Source: Gigantopelta aegis
Lineage: Eukaryota; Mollusca; Gastropoda; Neomphalida; Peltospiridae
Direction of reading: 5' to 3'
Length of the DNA: 64,000 nt
Assembly (NCBI RefSeq): GCF_016097555.1
Contig: NC_054702.1
Span: forward strand, 70,857,695 to 70,921,694
Shown here: positions 45,709 to 57,990 of the stretch, in pieces
Numbering within the stretch: the first letter of the stretch is position 1
Layout of the letters: every line of letters starts with the position of its first letter
Notes under the pieces: generated by a model
Databases searched by the model: none
The model's input: the letters and a program-made list of their open reading frames with translations, nothing else
Told to the model about the DNA's origin: nothing
Position numbers and translations under genes: made by a program

Positions 45709-46110
45709 GGCAGGTCGTTGTTTACCACATTTATTTTGCACATGTACTATTACGTAACTTTAAACATAAAATTCGTGTCATGTAAAGACAGGTCGTTGTT
45801 TACCACATTTATTTTGCACATGTACTATTACGTAACTTTAAACATAAAATTCGTGTCATGTAAAGGCAGGTCGTTGTTTACCACATTTATTTTGCACATG
45901 TACTATTACGTAACTTTAAACATAAAATTCGTGTCATGTAAAGGCAGGTCGTTGTTTACCACATTTATTTTGCACATGTACTATTACGTAACTTTAAACA
46001 TAAAATTCGTGTCATGTAAAGACAGGTCGTTGTTTACCACATTTATTTTGCACATGTACTATTACGTAACTTTAAACATAAAATTCGTGTCATGTAAAGA
46101 CAGGTCGTTG
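45709..46110. repeat. 78-bp minisatellite, five full copies and a 12-base partial copy
   Basis: Units start at 45709, 45787, 45865, 45943 and 46021, and the partial copy at 46099. By eye the copies are identical except at the second base of the unit (GGC or GAC). The unit length is a multiple of three and holds no stop in one plus frame, giving a 153-codon frame of 26-residue repeats. Near-identity shows very recent expansion. I regard the frame as a consequence of the unit and not a gene. Confidence 0.97.
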
Positions 46111-46684
46111 CACAATAAGATTATTTTTTATTCAAATACAGTAGATTTTTTTTTACCTCAAATAACGTCATCTGCTTGATACCTGTGATTTTTATATCAC
46201 CACTGGCGACCTCTCAAGGCAGGTGTTGCTTAACACAGGTGGCCAATTATATTACGATAATTTTGGTCTTCACCGACACCTGCTTGGCAGCTTTAATCTG
46301 TCGTTCAATTTCTTCGCCCAATGAAATAAAAAAAATATGCGGATAATATCGAAGTAGATGGCAGAGTCAAGCTCTCTTATATCAGATTATTTTAGCTTTA
46401 AATGTATTCCATTGATCCCCGGAATGAACATTACGCTGATAAACATCAAGAAGCTGGTTATCTGTCGAATCTCCTCAAATATCCATTAGAGTAAGATCAT
46501 TACCATAACATAAGTGCAATGCTTTTTGAATTTAAATATAATATGTTAATATTAAATCGTTTAGTGATACACTTATCAAAATAAAATAGCAGGCTGATCA
46601 CTGAATGAATTGTAAAAAATTAATAAAAATAAAATAAAATAAAATGAAACAAACGTTAACAAACATAACAAGTTTTGCGGAATC
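46111..46684. other. Unique DNA, no gene recognised
   Basis: Nothing recurrent seen. Confidence 0.45.
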
Positions 46685-46815
46685 TGTAGGAAAGTGCACA
46701 TAAAAGATCCCTTGCTGTTAATGGGGAAATGTTTAGGGTTCCACAGAATTACCAAGTGTTTAACATCCAATAGCCAATGATTAATTAATCAATTTGTCGT
46801 AAAACAAAATAAAAG
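46685..46815 (+). mobile_element. SINE-B retroposon, 5'-truncated
   Basis: Core (AAAAGATCCCTTGCTGTTAA) and tail (CCAATAGCCAATGATTAATT, GTCGTAAAACAAAATAAAAG). Head absent. Confidence 0.88.
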
Positions 46816-48841
46816 TTCATTGAAACAATTTCGGTGGAATTTATAGCTTGAGTTTAATAAAATAAGTATTTCCAACTGGCCATTTGACCACAAAAATATA
46901 TAGTCAGATTAGGTCCATATAACATGACCACATTTCTTCTGTTTTTGGACTTAGTGTTACATGTTGGTTATGTTTTTAATTACATGTTTTATTAATCTAT
47001 TTAAACATGATTTCTCTAACCGCTTCAACTTTTGATTGCTGTAATGGATGAGTGTTATGTGTGTTCAACAATTAGAAGTATTCCCACCAGCGCCATGGAT
47101 GAATATGACCCCAGAATACGGTCTTTTAGTTGGTGTTCGCTTAAAGTTCCTCTAATTGCCATTTACTCTTGCATCCTTTGACGTTTGATATGCTTGTTCA
47201 TCAACATGGTGTGTGTTTCCAAATCCCCCAGTCCTAACAATATAACCCAAAAAGAAGGTCAATGTTTATTTGAAACAAAAGACAGACACATCAAAATAAC
47301 ACAGTTGGTTGAGCACGTTACTAGTCACCTACCTTTTTTTATCTTTTAATAATACATATAGTAACTAATGTAAGTCCCATATATGGTATGGCTGTTTTAT
47401 ATCTCTCGTCTTATAAATGCAACCCTATGACACAGTCAAGGTAATTTGTAATCTGTTTAATTCGTTTCCCTAATTCTTCTAACTTATATTATTTTCCGAA
47501 ACGGCTTTTTTATTTGGTATGTGTGTCCACCAATAGTATGTGCATGTCTGTCTTATGCCTATGCACACATTAAAAGGAATCTACTAAACAGTTTTAGGCT
47601 ACTGAAGAAAATATTGTCGCTGAGTAATTATTTAGAATGTGGAATGATTTATCATTTCATAGTTCACTATCCAAAATATAAGTGCGAGTCATTATGACTT
47701 TGTCATTTTAATTAAAATATGTATAAAAGATGTAGATATAAGTTTATTTTTCATTTTTATTTTTTAAAAGAGCTATTTATTGTTGCTAGCCATCATTAAA
47801 AATTCGTCTCATATATGACAACTTTAAAAATAGATATTCTACAATTCCAACCTTTTATTTCAAATATGAGGCGACCGACTCTTGAACGATATTCGTAACA
47901 TGACTGCCCTTTTGTCTAGTATACAATTATGACTGAAAATCCGTCGTGGTTCTTTATCCGGTATCCTGTCTTTGCACGGCAGCGTGCCTCTGTAATCACC
48001 TTTTCGCTGGCCCTGGAGTCGTACCCATGAGGCGATGGTCTTGATTAGGTCTATAGTTCCAGTCATTGTCAATGACAAATGTGCAAGAGGATGAGACAGA
48101 GGGCACAGACAGAAGTTAGCAAATTATTAAAGATGAAATATTACATTCATCTCCCGCGCTGCTGTGTAACGGACGAACAGTCCTCGGAGGATTGCGAATC
48201 GCTATCTTTTATCGTTCGCTAATTTACCAAGCCACCAGGGCCGTACTTACAAATTAGGCCTGCAGGCATTGCCTGCCTGATATACAGCTTATTATGAAGA
48301 TAAAGTGGCCCGGTCGATCCATTTAAAAATGAAGATTTATTCACAGTTTTTATCAGATTGGGTTTACTGTCATATTGATATTGACGTTTGTGTGGGAGTG
48401 CACTGAAAGATTTCGAACAACTATCTTTTGGAAGAACTCTTAGTTCGCTATTTTAGAAGCCTTCAAAATTATCTTTTGTCCAAAAATGTCCAAACGAAAA
48501 TCCGTATAAAAATAGACGCTTTAAAATGATCGATAGGACTGTCCTGAAACTTGACGAAGAAGGGTAAAGGTCTTCGAGTTCTACAGTTTATAAATCGCGT
48601 GGAGTGCGTTGGATCCGTCCTTGGGGAACCAGTCCCGTATGGCTGTCATTTATTTCCTCTAATTTGCTAAAGTTATTCGTCATTGATTAATGATGACTTG
48701 GGATAGACATGGTGCAGTTTTTAATCTTCGCAGAATGTCAGACGTGCATCGGGAGATACGTATAACATTTAGTTAGTTATCTCTTATTAACAAGGTTGCT
48801 AAAGCGAAATGTAGTTCAAACGATAAATCGCACGGAAAGGT
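46816..48841. other. Unique DNA, no gene recognised
   Basis: AT-rich to about 47850. GC-richer from 47870 to 48720 without coherent frame or recurrent repeat, and this right half may be another non-coding island. Confidence 0.4.
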
Positions 48842-48868
48842 GGGGGGGGGGGGGGGGGGGGGGGGGGG
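48842..48868. repeat. G27 homopolymer
   Basis: 27 consecutive G. Confidence 0.95.
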
Positions 48869-49007
48869 TCGTGGGATCGAAATTGCTGCTCAGTAGCCTT
48901 TCCATTTAATTTCTAACAGCTTAGACAGGTTATCCTCAATTTGACAAAGTTTGCCTTCAGTCTAAAACATTACGTGTGAAACTACCGAACACTATAAGGT
49001 TATTTGT

Positions 49008-49149
49008 TTTATTTTATTAATATTAATATTATTTTATTTTATTTATTTATTTATTTTTATTATTATTATTTTTTTTATTATTATTATTTTGTTTTTTATT
49101 ATTATTATTATTGTTATTATTTTATTATTTTTTTTTTTGGGGGGGGGGG
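49008..49149. repeat. (ATT)n/(TTTA)n low-complexity block ending in T-run and G-run
   Basis: Imperfect ATT and TTTA units end in about nine T followed by eleven G. Confidence 0.92.
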
Positions 49150-49259
49150 ACAAAATCAGTTATGGGTATATTATTTTATATTATATTATTTGGTTAGAGC
49201 GAATACTTTAGAAAAACAATATGCACGATTGTTCATATTTCTCTCGAAATTGCTTCTCT

Positions 49260-49261
<2 letters not shown>

Positions 49262-49290
<29 letters not shown>
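49262..49290. repeat. T29 homopolymer
   Basis: 29 consecutive T. Confidence 0.95.
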
Positions 49291-50056
49291 CTACTTTCTT
49301 TACTTCTAATTTTACTTTTAAGTTTCAAAATATTACTTCCATTTTAGAAAATTACCTGTGATTTAAAACTCCCCAAAAGATATATTATTATAATGTTTAT
49401 GTAAATAGAATGTACTATGTAAAATATTTCATGTCTTATCCAAGATGGTTAATTGGAATACCGATATGACTATCTACACACCATTAGCGTCTAGCGGTCA
49501 TCGCGCTCGTAAGTAAAATATTGTTTCTCGGCTAAAGATCGCCATTTGTCCACAGCGAATCAAATTGTTGCAAAGACTTCAGCGCTAAAATGGGTAGAAA
49601 ATGATATTTAATCTTCTTATGGCTCATCTTTTAGGAAAGGGAGATATGGTCTAAATGAGTTTCAGCATATTTACAGACTAGTTATCCATTGTAAATGAAT
49701 AAAATATAGCTATATTTCCATAATCGATATGAAGTAAATATTGAGTTGTCGGACAGAGTACAAAGAACAAACAAGTCTGCGTGATGGCGTATTTTTTTAA
49801 CGACCACACGGGCATATGGTCATATATCAGATGAGACATTAAGTAAAAGCGGTCTTGTCCAAAATACGTAATCAGTCAGTCGCTTTATTAAAATGTTAGA
49901 TGCCTTTATTTAAAATATTCATTTGTTCGGTTACATTTGGTTTTATCGCCAACAGATAAGATAGAAACCTCGGGATTACTGTGGGAAATCAAGAACAAAA
50001 CAAAAACAGAACTCTCCAGCGCCATAAAACAACAACAACAAACTAACAAGCAAACA
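49291..50056. other. Unique DNA, no gene recognised
   Basis: Nothing recurrent seen. Confidence 0.4.
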
Positions 50057-50370
<314 letters not shown>

Positions 50371-51714
50371 TTATATGCAGTTACTGTTGGTTTTAAATAT
50401 CTACTACAATACCTTTGGGAAGCCGTACACAATGCATGTGACATTCAAGTGTCAAAAAGACATAGCAGGGCTTAAAGTGATAAATTAAAGTCGCTTGTTG
50501 AATGTTGTAAATCTACTTGATGAAGCTCTTCATTTCCAGCATGACATGGCACGGGTTGTAATAATAAACAGAGAGCCGTTGTCTATCGAGGAACTGCTTT
50601 GGATGGATGCTTCTCCACAACCAGACACGGCAGAAGCAAGTAGACAGTGTATGAGTGTGTGTGTGTGTGCGTGTGTGTGGGGTGGGGGGTGGGAGCTGAC
50701 TGAGATCGAGGGCGCATAGCTCCCCCGTACAATTCTGAAAACTAGATGTCCTCAGTTTCCTGCATTCTACAAGTAAAATGCATCTCCGCTTAAAGATTTA
50801 CTACCAATAATATTTTTGATTCAGCCCCCCCCCCCCCCCAGCTCCGCCGTGCCTGATAACTACGTGACACTGACTGTTTCCAGCAAAACAAAATGTAAAT
50901 GTTATATGTATGTCAGCGCACCTGAAACATTTAAACATAAACACAGAGCCATCGAAATGTTACAAAGCATTCCTGTGACTCGAAATACGTATGTACTTCT
51001 GATATTGAATATATATTGCCAATATGGCCGTTACGTAACAGTATACTATGTATATGCATGTATATACTAGTACATTACTAATGCATTATTATACATATCA
51101 TACGAGCCTATATCATACCTAAAGAAAGTTTCATTCGAATATATCCTTGTATATGTAAAATAAAGAAATAATCCCAAGCATTCTGATTCACATAAACTTG
51201 TTTTAAAGAAACCAAATAATTCCGACATCGAATTTAAATTACTACATGACTTGTTCGTTACAGGGACATTTTCCATACACAATTTTCAATACATTGATAT
51301 ACTTGTGTACAAGATCAAAAACTATTAAACAAGCCTATATAGTATCTGAACACATTTTAATATTCAAATATATTGTACTATATACACAACAAAGAAATAA
51401 TCTCACCGCTATACTTTTAAAGTGATTTTAATTCCAACCATGCATGCACATAATGCAAGAAATATGTTTTGCTTCTAAAAATTTTTTACAAACTTGTTAT
51501 AAACCATGCATCTCTGTTATTTCCACATTTGCCACAGTTAAGCTATTGTTTTTATTTGATTATTTAGCAACATATATTTCAGATGGCCTGGAAAATGTTA
51601 TTGTGTGTAATTTTGTCCATGTGTGTTTCATCATGCCAACATTCGCTATCTGCGTCAACGCTAAAATTAATAAAATCAGCGGGTCCGTTTACCAACCATA
51701 AATTCTAGAAAATA
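50371..51714. other. Unique DNA, no gene recognised
   Basis: Contains a short GT/G-rich tract at 50650-50690 and a C14 run at 50826-50839. No coherent frame. Confidence 0.4.
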
Positions 51715-52340
51715 ATATTCTAGTTTTTATTGCGGCTAGCTGGCGATCGGTGCAGGGGATAATTGAACCTAATGTCCCCGCAGTGACTTCTTCCTACCAA
51801 TTTGTTGGAGAGCAGTCGTGTTCTTTTGGCGATCACCATAATTAAGGGGAGTTAACTTCTCACGAAACGCGAATCCTGTGGCAGGGCCGATTATTTTGAA
51901 CGAGCGTCATCGAGGAACGACTGGTTTCTCTGCAAGCCGTTCCTGCGCTACGGATAGTTTGTCTTGGGAGACGATGGACGGCATTACCAGTCGCTAATTG
52001 AACGGTTATTTGTCTGTATTTCGTCTGCTCCAATTACAACGGTTTGATTCCGCAGCCAGGGAAAATAACTCTGTTTTTTGGTGGACTTTGGCGACAGGTT
52101 CCAACGCTGTTTGATGACATGTCAAATCTGCTTTTGTAAGTGACATTCAACTGCATCTTTGTTGTCAGAGTTGACGAGAAAACCGAGAAAGACAATTTAG
52201 AGAAATTTTATTCCGGGGAATTGGAGATGGAAATAATTTTCAAAAAATGACGAAACTCTTGCGTGTGTGCATTGATGGGGAATGCTTGAAGATTGTGAAT
52301 GACACTGGATCCCACGCGATCTTGATTGCTAGACAGACAA
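51715..52340. other. GC-richer unique island, possible conserved non-coding DNA
   Basis: A repeat-free block with homeodomain-type words (GCTAATTGAAC, CCAATTACAACGG) and a TGACATGTCA palindrome near 52117, whose half-site TGACA is Meis/Tgif-like. A GTAAGT donor-like word at 52137 follows a short open segment, but no good acceptor was found. Regulatory rather than coding function is the better guess. Confidence 0.35.
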
Positions 52341-52457
52341 ATCGTACGTGCTAATACAAAATAAAAATCACGATTCTATGAACGGAATTGACCACAGATT
52401 TAGAAAATAGGAAAACGTAAAATTCAAGTTACAAGCGTTGTGGCTTTTCGTAATTTT

Positions 52458-52605
52458 TAAGGCGCGTGTGCATGGGGAAAAGTCGAAACTCTTCAAGCAG
52501 ATTTTTCTCTCAATATATATTCCCGGGGTAGCATGACTCGACCCCCTATTAAATTCGGTCGCCATAGTCTAGACCCCCTCCTGCTAAAATGTCTGCATAC
52601 GCTCC
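52458..52605 (+). mobile_element. MITE-like element, family GGCGCGTGTGCAG
   Basis: GGCGCGTGTGCATGGGG, GTCGAAACTCTTCAAGC, ATAGTCTAGACCCCCTCCTG and AAATGTCTGCATACGC occur in the same order as in the element at 21704-21895, without the AT expansion. The ends GGCGCGTGTGCA and, complemented, GCGTATGCAGAC are only weakly inverted. Confidence 0.75.
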
Positions 52606-53017
52606 TGGGTGGGGTTTTTTCAGCTAAACTTAATTTATGATATTAATATTTCCTATTATAAAAACACAAATATGCACCTGGAAGATGAATACTGTTGAAA
52701 GATACGCTAGCGTTGAAGATAAAACATGTCTCCGAGAAAACACTTTTATACCAACATCATTTTTAATAGAATTAATGGACACTGAAACTGTTGTGCCGAT
52801 CCCAATAACTAAACCGGCTCTAACACATTACATGATTTACCCAAACCCAACAATGCGTGCATTGTCTTCAACTACTCTGTGTCCAAGTGGAAAGTACAAT
52901 GCATTGCATCTGTGTTTCACTAATACTACTTAAAAGTTTTTGTTTTTGTTTTCTTTTTTAACTATTATTAATTTATTTAGGGTTTTTGTGATGTTTGACA
53001 AAATTATGTTTGAGAAA
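52606..53017. other. Unique DNA, no gene recognised
   Basis: Nothing recurrent seen. Confidence 0.4.
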
Positions 53018-53145
53018 GTCACTAGCCCTCACAGAAGCTTTGGCTAGTTCCCTATGTATTATAGTAATACTGTTGATAATTTCCACTAGCCCAGACCAAA
53101 TATTCACTAGCCAGGACCCATGCTAGTGGATTTGTCGAATCCTTT
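53018..53145. repeat. Cluster of CTAGCC/GGCTAG words
   Basis: CACTAGCCC, GGCTAGTTCC, CCACTAGCCCAGACC, CACTAGCCAGGACC and GCTAGTGGATTTGTCGAATCC occur within 125 bases, in both orientations. It looks like a remnant of an inverted-repeat or tandem element. No second copy lies in the window. Confidence 0.45.
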
Positions 53146-53439
53146 TTTTTTTTAATGAAAACATTTTATTAAAACATATCCAACATATTTAGTCAGCACA
53201 TTATAGCTACCAACATTCACAGATCAAGAAGCAATGCTTAATTATACGTAAACTTGAAGACTAACAAATTGACAATCGAACGAAGGAAGTCTGATGAGTC
53301 TTTATTTACGAATTAAGTAATGTTCAGATCAACATTCAACATCTTTTGCCATTTCAAGATGACGCAAATGTTAAGTGTCCGAGATAAAAATACAGATCGA
53401 CGAAGCGACTTATAAATTACAGTCCGTCAAAATTCAAGA
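53146..53439. other. Unique AT-rich DNA, no gene recognised
   Basis: Nothing recurrent seen. Confidence 0.4.
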
Positions 53440-53790
53440 TTACCACACATGCATGGCACAGATATTGCGCATGGCGTGAAGGGCTGGGTCATCGCATACA
53501 GGGCAAAAGAAAAATAGAATTCTATTTAGTGCCGCAAGCATTAGGAAACCCCCTGTGCGCAAGGCAATTTAGTCTCTTATCTTCAAATAGAGAGCAATTT
53601 ATCCCGGCAATAACCGGAGCCCTCCGCTGGAACCGTGCGTGGATCATGGCGTGAGTCTGCCGTTCCTCTGTTCGCTCATTTTCTGTCAAATTATGGCCAA
53701 TGAAATGGAGTTAGCTGCAGCAAATATCTCAGATTAAACACATTGGCAGATGTTACATGTCCGTCGAATGTGTGACAAATACCACCACTC
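53440..53790. other. GC-richer unique island, possible conserved non-coding DNA
   Basis: Repeat-free, with GCGCATGGCG, CAATTTATCCCGG and ATGGCCAATGAAATGG words. No coherent reading frame. Confidence 0.3.
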
Positions 53791-54027
53791 CCTTGGTTGG
53801 TTTTAGGAGTCATAATCATTGCTGTATAATTTAGTATCTATTTGAACCTGTTCATATTTAACACGCTACCAGTGTATGGTATACACTTTTTGGTAGAGTT
53901 CTGAACAGCTCCAGTTGGCAATCACTTCATTAGGTCTCTGGCCTAAGATACCAAGAGCTACAGTCATGATGTCGGTTCGTCCTTTTGTCTTTTACCAGAT
54001 GGACCTCAGAAACCAATCTTTACAACT

Positions 54028-54470
54028 TGTTCCATAGTTCTGTCAGTGCTATTCTATGTTCTGCCATTGTCCAGTAATATATTTTATATCACTGCGGCCC
54101 CTTGTTGCCCAAAGTGTGAACATCGTCGCCAACTAAAGTCCTGTATTCTGTATTATCATCGAGTATTGTCCTTGCTATCAAGCACTTCGTTATTGCTATC
54201 CAAAAATTGCATCACCATCCATTATTCTACCAGTGCGGTTCGATATTTTGATAATACTTTCTATCATTCTACCATTGTTATCCAGCAATGTCCTTACTGT
54301 CCAGTATGGTCAATGCTGTCCTTTTTTAATCAATGCTATCCAGTATTCTGTCGTTGCGGCTCAATGCTGTCGTTGCGGTTCAATGCTGTCAATGCTTTGT
54401 ATTCTGACACTACAGTCCAACATTGTTCATGCTGTTCTGTATTCTGTCATTGTTGTCGTTATTTTTAAAT
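54028..54470. repeat. Degenerate minisatellite, roughly 20-base unit
   Basis: Variants of CAATGCTGTCCAGTATTCTG and GTCATTG are spread through the block, best preserved at 54300-54470 (TCAATGCTGTCGTTGCGGTT occurs there in overlapping variants). The overlapping frames of 136-140 codons exist because the unit has few stops. Confidence 0.7.
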
Positions 54471-54611
54471 TGCTATTTAATAAGATCATTAAGACCATTT
54501 TACATAAAGGTCTCCTTTTTTATCCATTCTGGAACACTCAATTTATTGCCAATAATTTTAAAATATCTGAAGATTGTAGAATCAAAATGCTGTATATGTA
54601 CAGCACTGGTC

Positions 54612-54708
54612 CACGACTATATGTCAAATTACCAAATGTCTGATATCCAATAGCCAATGATTAATAAATCAACGTGCTCTAGTGGTGTCGTTAAACAAAA
54701 CAAACTTT
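54612..54708 (+). mobile_element. SINE-B tail fragment
   Basis: ATATGTCAAATTACCAAATG, CCAATAGCCAATGATTAATA and GTGGTGTCGTTAAACAAAAC are close to the consensus tail. The 5' part is missing. Confidence 0.9.
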
Positions 54709-55099
54709 TGTTCCCAACGCAACAAAAAGAAGACCCTTATATTATATTAATATTATATTATATGGCATGACCCATTATTGTCCACTAAGCTTTCAATGCT
54801 GTATTATATAACTCAGTATTAGTTCACTGCTACACACTGTTTTAATATTTCCAACCATCGATATTCACTGGTATCTAATGCTCTTGTGTCGCTACTAAGT
54901 AATCTGCTAAAAACTTACTAACACTCATGGACATCATGCAATTAATTTAGAAGAAAAAAGTGTTAATATAAATGGGTATTAAATTATTTTATTTCATTTT
55001 GCACGGGCAATACAGCACATACCACGGAATTTTTATATGCACGTGTCATAATAACCGGTGGGAAAAGCGAAACAATGCAATAGGTCTACGAAGTGTAGA
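54709..55099. other. Unique AT-rich DNA with a faint SINE-like remnant
   Basis: 55000-55090 holds a weak minus-strand core-like word (ACAGCACATACCACGGAAT) and nothing else recognisable. Confidence 0.35.
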
Positions 55100-55625
55100 T
55101 TCATCATTCGACCTCTCGGACTTGACGTAGGCTCTTTAATAAGAAAAGACGAAGAAGGAAAAAAATGGCATCCCTTATAAGATCGAATAAAGAAACATAT
55201 TAATACGACATTAAAGGCGTTCCCGCGAGGATTTAGCCAGGTGAAACTCCACACGCTTCAGTTTGTTGGGCGACAAAACCGCGATGAGAAATGGCTGCCA
55301 AGTAGACACTGCTTCATAGACGAAAATATCCGTCGCGTATAACTAGTGTTTTATTCTGTAAGAAAAGAATTTTATTAGTCAATAAACGGCTGAGAAATCT
55401 TTATAGAGTTTCTGCAGTCAATGGTACATCCCGAATCCCGACGGATCCTGTCCGGGTGGCCGTCTCATGGAGCCCAATACTAAAGCCATGACTCGGTGGG
55501 CTCGCCACCAAAACGGCAATGAAAACAAAAAGGCGACCCAGCGGGGAGAGGACTGGTAAATTGTCTCGCTAATATTGCTTAGTTATAGAAGATTAGTAGC
55601 CAGTGTGGCGTATTGTACCGACTGG
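55100..55625. other. GC-richer unique island, possible conserved non-coding DNA
   Basis: Repeat-free block with raised GC and no coherent frame. It continues into 55575-55781, where a short Leu/Ser-rich plus frame (68 codons) begins. This was not accepted as a gene. Confidence 0.3.
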
Positions 55626-55828
55626 TATCCTTTAGCTCTGTTATGGCTTCTGGCGTTAACACAATTGTCATTGTCTGGGTCTTCTGCGTTACCTGAACCG
55701 ATAGTCAGCGTGATAGCACCTTGTTTACATAGCGCTTATACCTCGGTCGCATGCACAGATGCGGTTTTAGACCACTTTTAAACAGTTTACTACATTCTGG
55801 ATTCAGTTGTGGTTTATTTGTACGTGTT

Positions 55829-55836
55829 TTTTTTAT

Positions 55837-55877
<41 letters not shown>

Positions 55878-55922
55878 TTTTTTTTTTTTTTTTGGGGGTT
55901 TTTTTTTTTGGGGGGGGGGGGG
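55829..55922. repeat. Long T-run and G-run compound
   Basis: T-rich block of about 65 bases, then GGGGG, a second T-run and a final run of about twelve G. It is the largest of the T-to-G compound tracts. Confidence 0.95.
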
Positions 55923-56250
55923 TAGGGGAAATGTTCTGATCATTTCCATTAAATTTTATCTGTTTTGATAGAATTTATATCAAATTTTATTGGTGTGAAT
56001 TTGTTTTGAGGATGAACATTCTATAAGAGGATGGAGGTAAAGTATGCACAATTTCATACATAACGAAATATAGACTACAAGAAATTAAAAATTGTTTGTC
56101 TTTGCTTTGCATCGCAATATATTCAGTGCTTTACAAATTGTGTTACAACTGCTTGTAAATTGATAAGGAAAAAAACCGCCTGTGTATTTCAGAGAATGTG
56201 CCGAAAAAATCTTGCAGTTCGGCTTAAAAAACAAATAATTTTAAAATGTT

Positions 56251-56915
56251 GATGGGTGTTAATATCTGAATATTTGAATGTGAGGTGGATGGATTGCCTA
56301 TATGTACCTTTTCCGCCTAAATCGAAAAAAGGGTCTGCCCTGTTTTGCTTAGGAAGGATCGGGTTGATGGAATTGTATAACCCCAATTTTAATAGTTTAT
56401 ACCTTACGAGAGAAACACAACGAATTATTGTCTACCTCAAAGCTATGCGATTAAAGAAATAATCATAATCTGTTGGATCTGGCACTAAAAACTCTGATAT
56501 TGTTGGCAATGTTAGCTAGATACCGGAGAGAATGCTAGCCACGTGTCGCACGTGTTGTGGTAAGTGATCTGTACGCGATAACCGCGACAAATGATCAACG
56601 GCTGTTGCGTTGTTTTAACCAAGCTCCAGTGCGTTTTTCTAACAATTATTTGTGTTCTAGGAACAGCGCGCCCACTGTCGGGAGCTCAATCGACTGTAGC
56701 GGCAGAAAAATGGGTCAAAAGACGCATCATCCGTGCGTAGAAACCTTTGTAATTTTAAATACGTCTTGTTACGTGCGTGCAGATACATACCCTTCGGGCG
56801 ATTCTTTGAGCTGCCATTTGCAATATTGTTCGTTTTATTAATGTTTTAGATTAGGAGAAAGCAAATATATATGTTCATTGGGTCTCATCGTGATGGGTGT
56901 TAATATCTGAATATT
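56251..56915. repeat. 24-bp exact direct repeats flanking a 617-bp segment
   Basis: GATGGGTGTTAATATCTGAA followed by TATT occurs at 56251-56274 and again at 56892-56915. Nothing else is shared on the outer sides. The pair could be a long target-site duplication around an inserted 617-bp segment or a local duplication. The enclosed segment holds a GC-richer stretch (56540-56830) and paired E-boxes. Confidence 0.8.
56540..56554. promoter_or_regulatory. Paired CACGTG E-boxes
   Basis: CACGTG at 56540-56545 and 56549-56554 with a three-base spacer TCG. Closely paired E-boxes can bind bHLH dimers. Function here is inferred from the words alone. Confidence 0.3.
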
Positions 56916-57447
56916 CAATTAACCCTTTATATCACGAATATTAAAAAAATTATAATAATAAATGCTGGCGGGAAGATGCAAAAATAAAATTGTGATATTT
57001 TACTTTATCTGAACAAATTATTAATTGATGTAAAATACAAAATATTAATAAAACTGTGCTGGTGATGATGATGATGATAACAATGATATTGATAAGAACG
57101 ATGAAGATGATAGCGACGGCACGAGTAGCTCAATATTAAAAGAAAGAAATGAAATTTACAAAAATAAAATAAATAATAAATATATCATTAGAATATTTTA
57201 TTGCACTGAAATAATACTCTTAACTAAAATCACAAAACAAATCTTTACAACTTAAAACAATTATGATCACAATGATAAAGTCGAAATAGAGAATTTTCCT
57301 AAACATCTTAAACATATTTTCAAACTTTCCAATTTTTAACTTGTTTCATTATTTTTCGTTTCAGTAACAGATATATTTTTAGCTTTTGTTGTCCGGGTAT
57401 CTTATTAATGCAGTATTACATGGGTAGAAGATACAAGTAGAAGAAAG
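56916..57447. other. Unique AT-rich DNA, no gene recognised
   Basis: Short GATGAT array at 57063-57080. Otherwise nothing. Confidence 0.4.
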
Positions 57448-57670
57448 TCTGTTTTGTTTAACAACACGTCTATAGCACACTGATTTATTAATCATCGGCT
57501 ATTAGATGTCAAACATTTGGTAATTTTGACATATAGTCTTAGAGAGGAAGCCCGCTACATGTTTCCATTAGTAGCAAGGGATCTTTCATATGCTCCTTTC
57601 ACATAAACAGAAATGCACATGCCACGGTTTTTGATATATCAATTGTGGGACACTGGTTGAGATAGAAAAT
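57448..57670 (-). mobile_element. SINE-B retroposon, head-truncated
   Basis: Complement of TCTGTTTTGTTTAACAACAC, with the core matching consensus and diverging at about 57600. A second short piece of the same SINE follows at 57716. Confidence 0.9.
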
Positions 57671-57715
57671 TAAAAGAACACTTTTTAAAAGCCATTCAGA
57701 AAATCTGAAATATGA

Positions 57716-57783
57716 TGACAGGATAGCACATACCACGGCCTTTGATATACCAGTCGTGGTGCACTGGCTGGAGCGAGAAATAC
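57716..57783 (-). mobile_element. SINE-B internal fragment
   Basis: A consensus-like segment (complement of ACAGGATAGCACATACCACG, CCAGTCGTGGTGCACTGGCT) duplicates a region already present, in worse condition, at 57595-57665. It is therefore from a different SINE copy, or from a rearrangement. Confidence 0.85.
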
Positions 57784-57952
57784 AGGCAGAAGATATGTAC
57801 ATAACTATAGGTTCCATTAGACCAAATCAATTCCTATTGCCGGTAATGTTAACGTTTACTAATAAAACTGATATAAGCAGCGTTTCAACACACCCAGGAA
57901 GTACAGCAATAGAAAGTGTGGCACCTCACATCTAATCTAGCTGCAAGAAAAT

Positions 57953-57989
<37 letters not shown>
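57953..57989. repeat. G37 homopolymer
   Basis: 37 consecutive G. The count may be affected by sequencing. Confidence 0.92.

Positions 57990-57990
<1 letters not shown>

Noticed and set aside
45718..46179. 153-codon frame with 26-residue repeats as a repeat protein gene
   Set aside because: It is fully explained by a stop-free 78-bp minisatellite. There is no splice or start context and no known domain.
52080..52137. Short exon ending at GTAAGTGAC
   Set aside because: Open for only 13 codons with a poor acceptor. The surrounding block looks non-coding.
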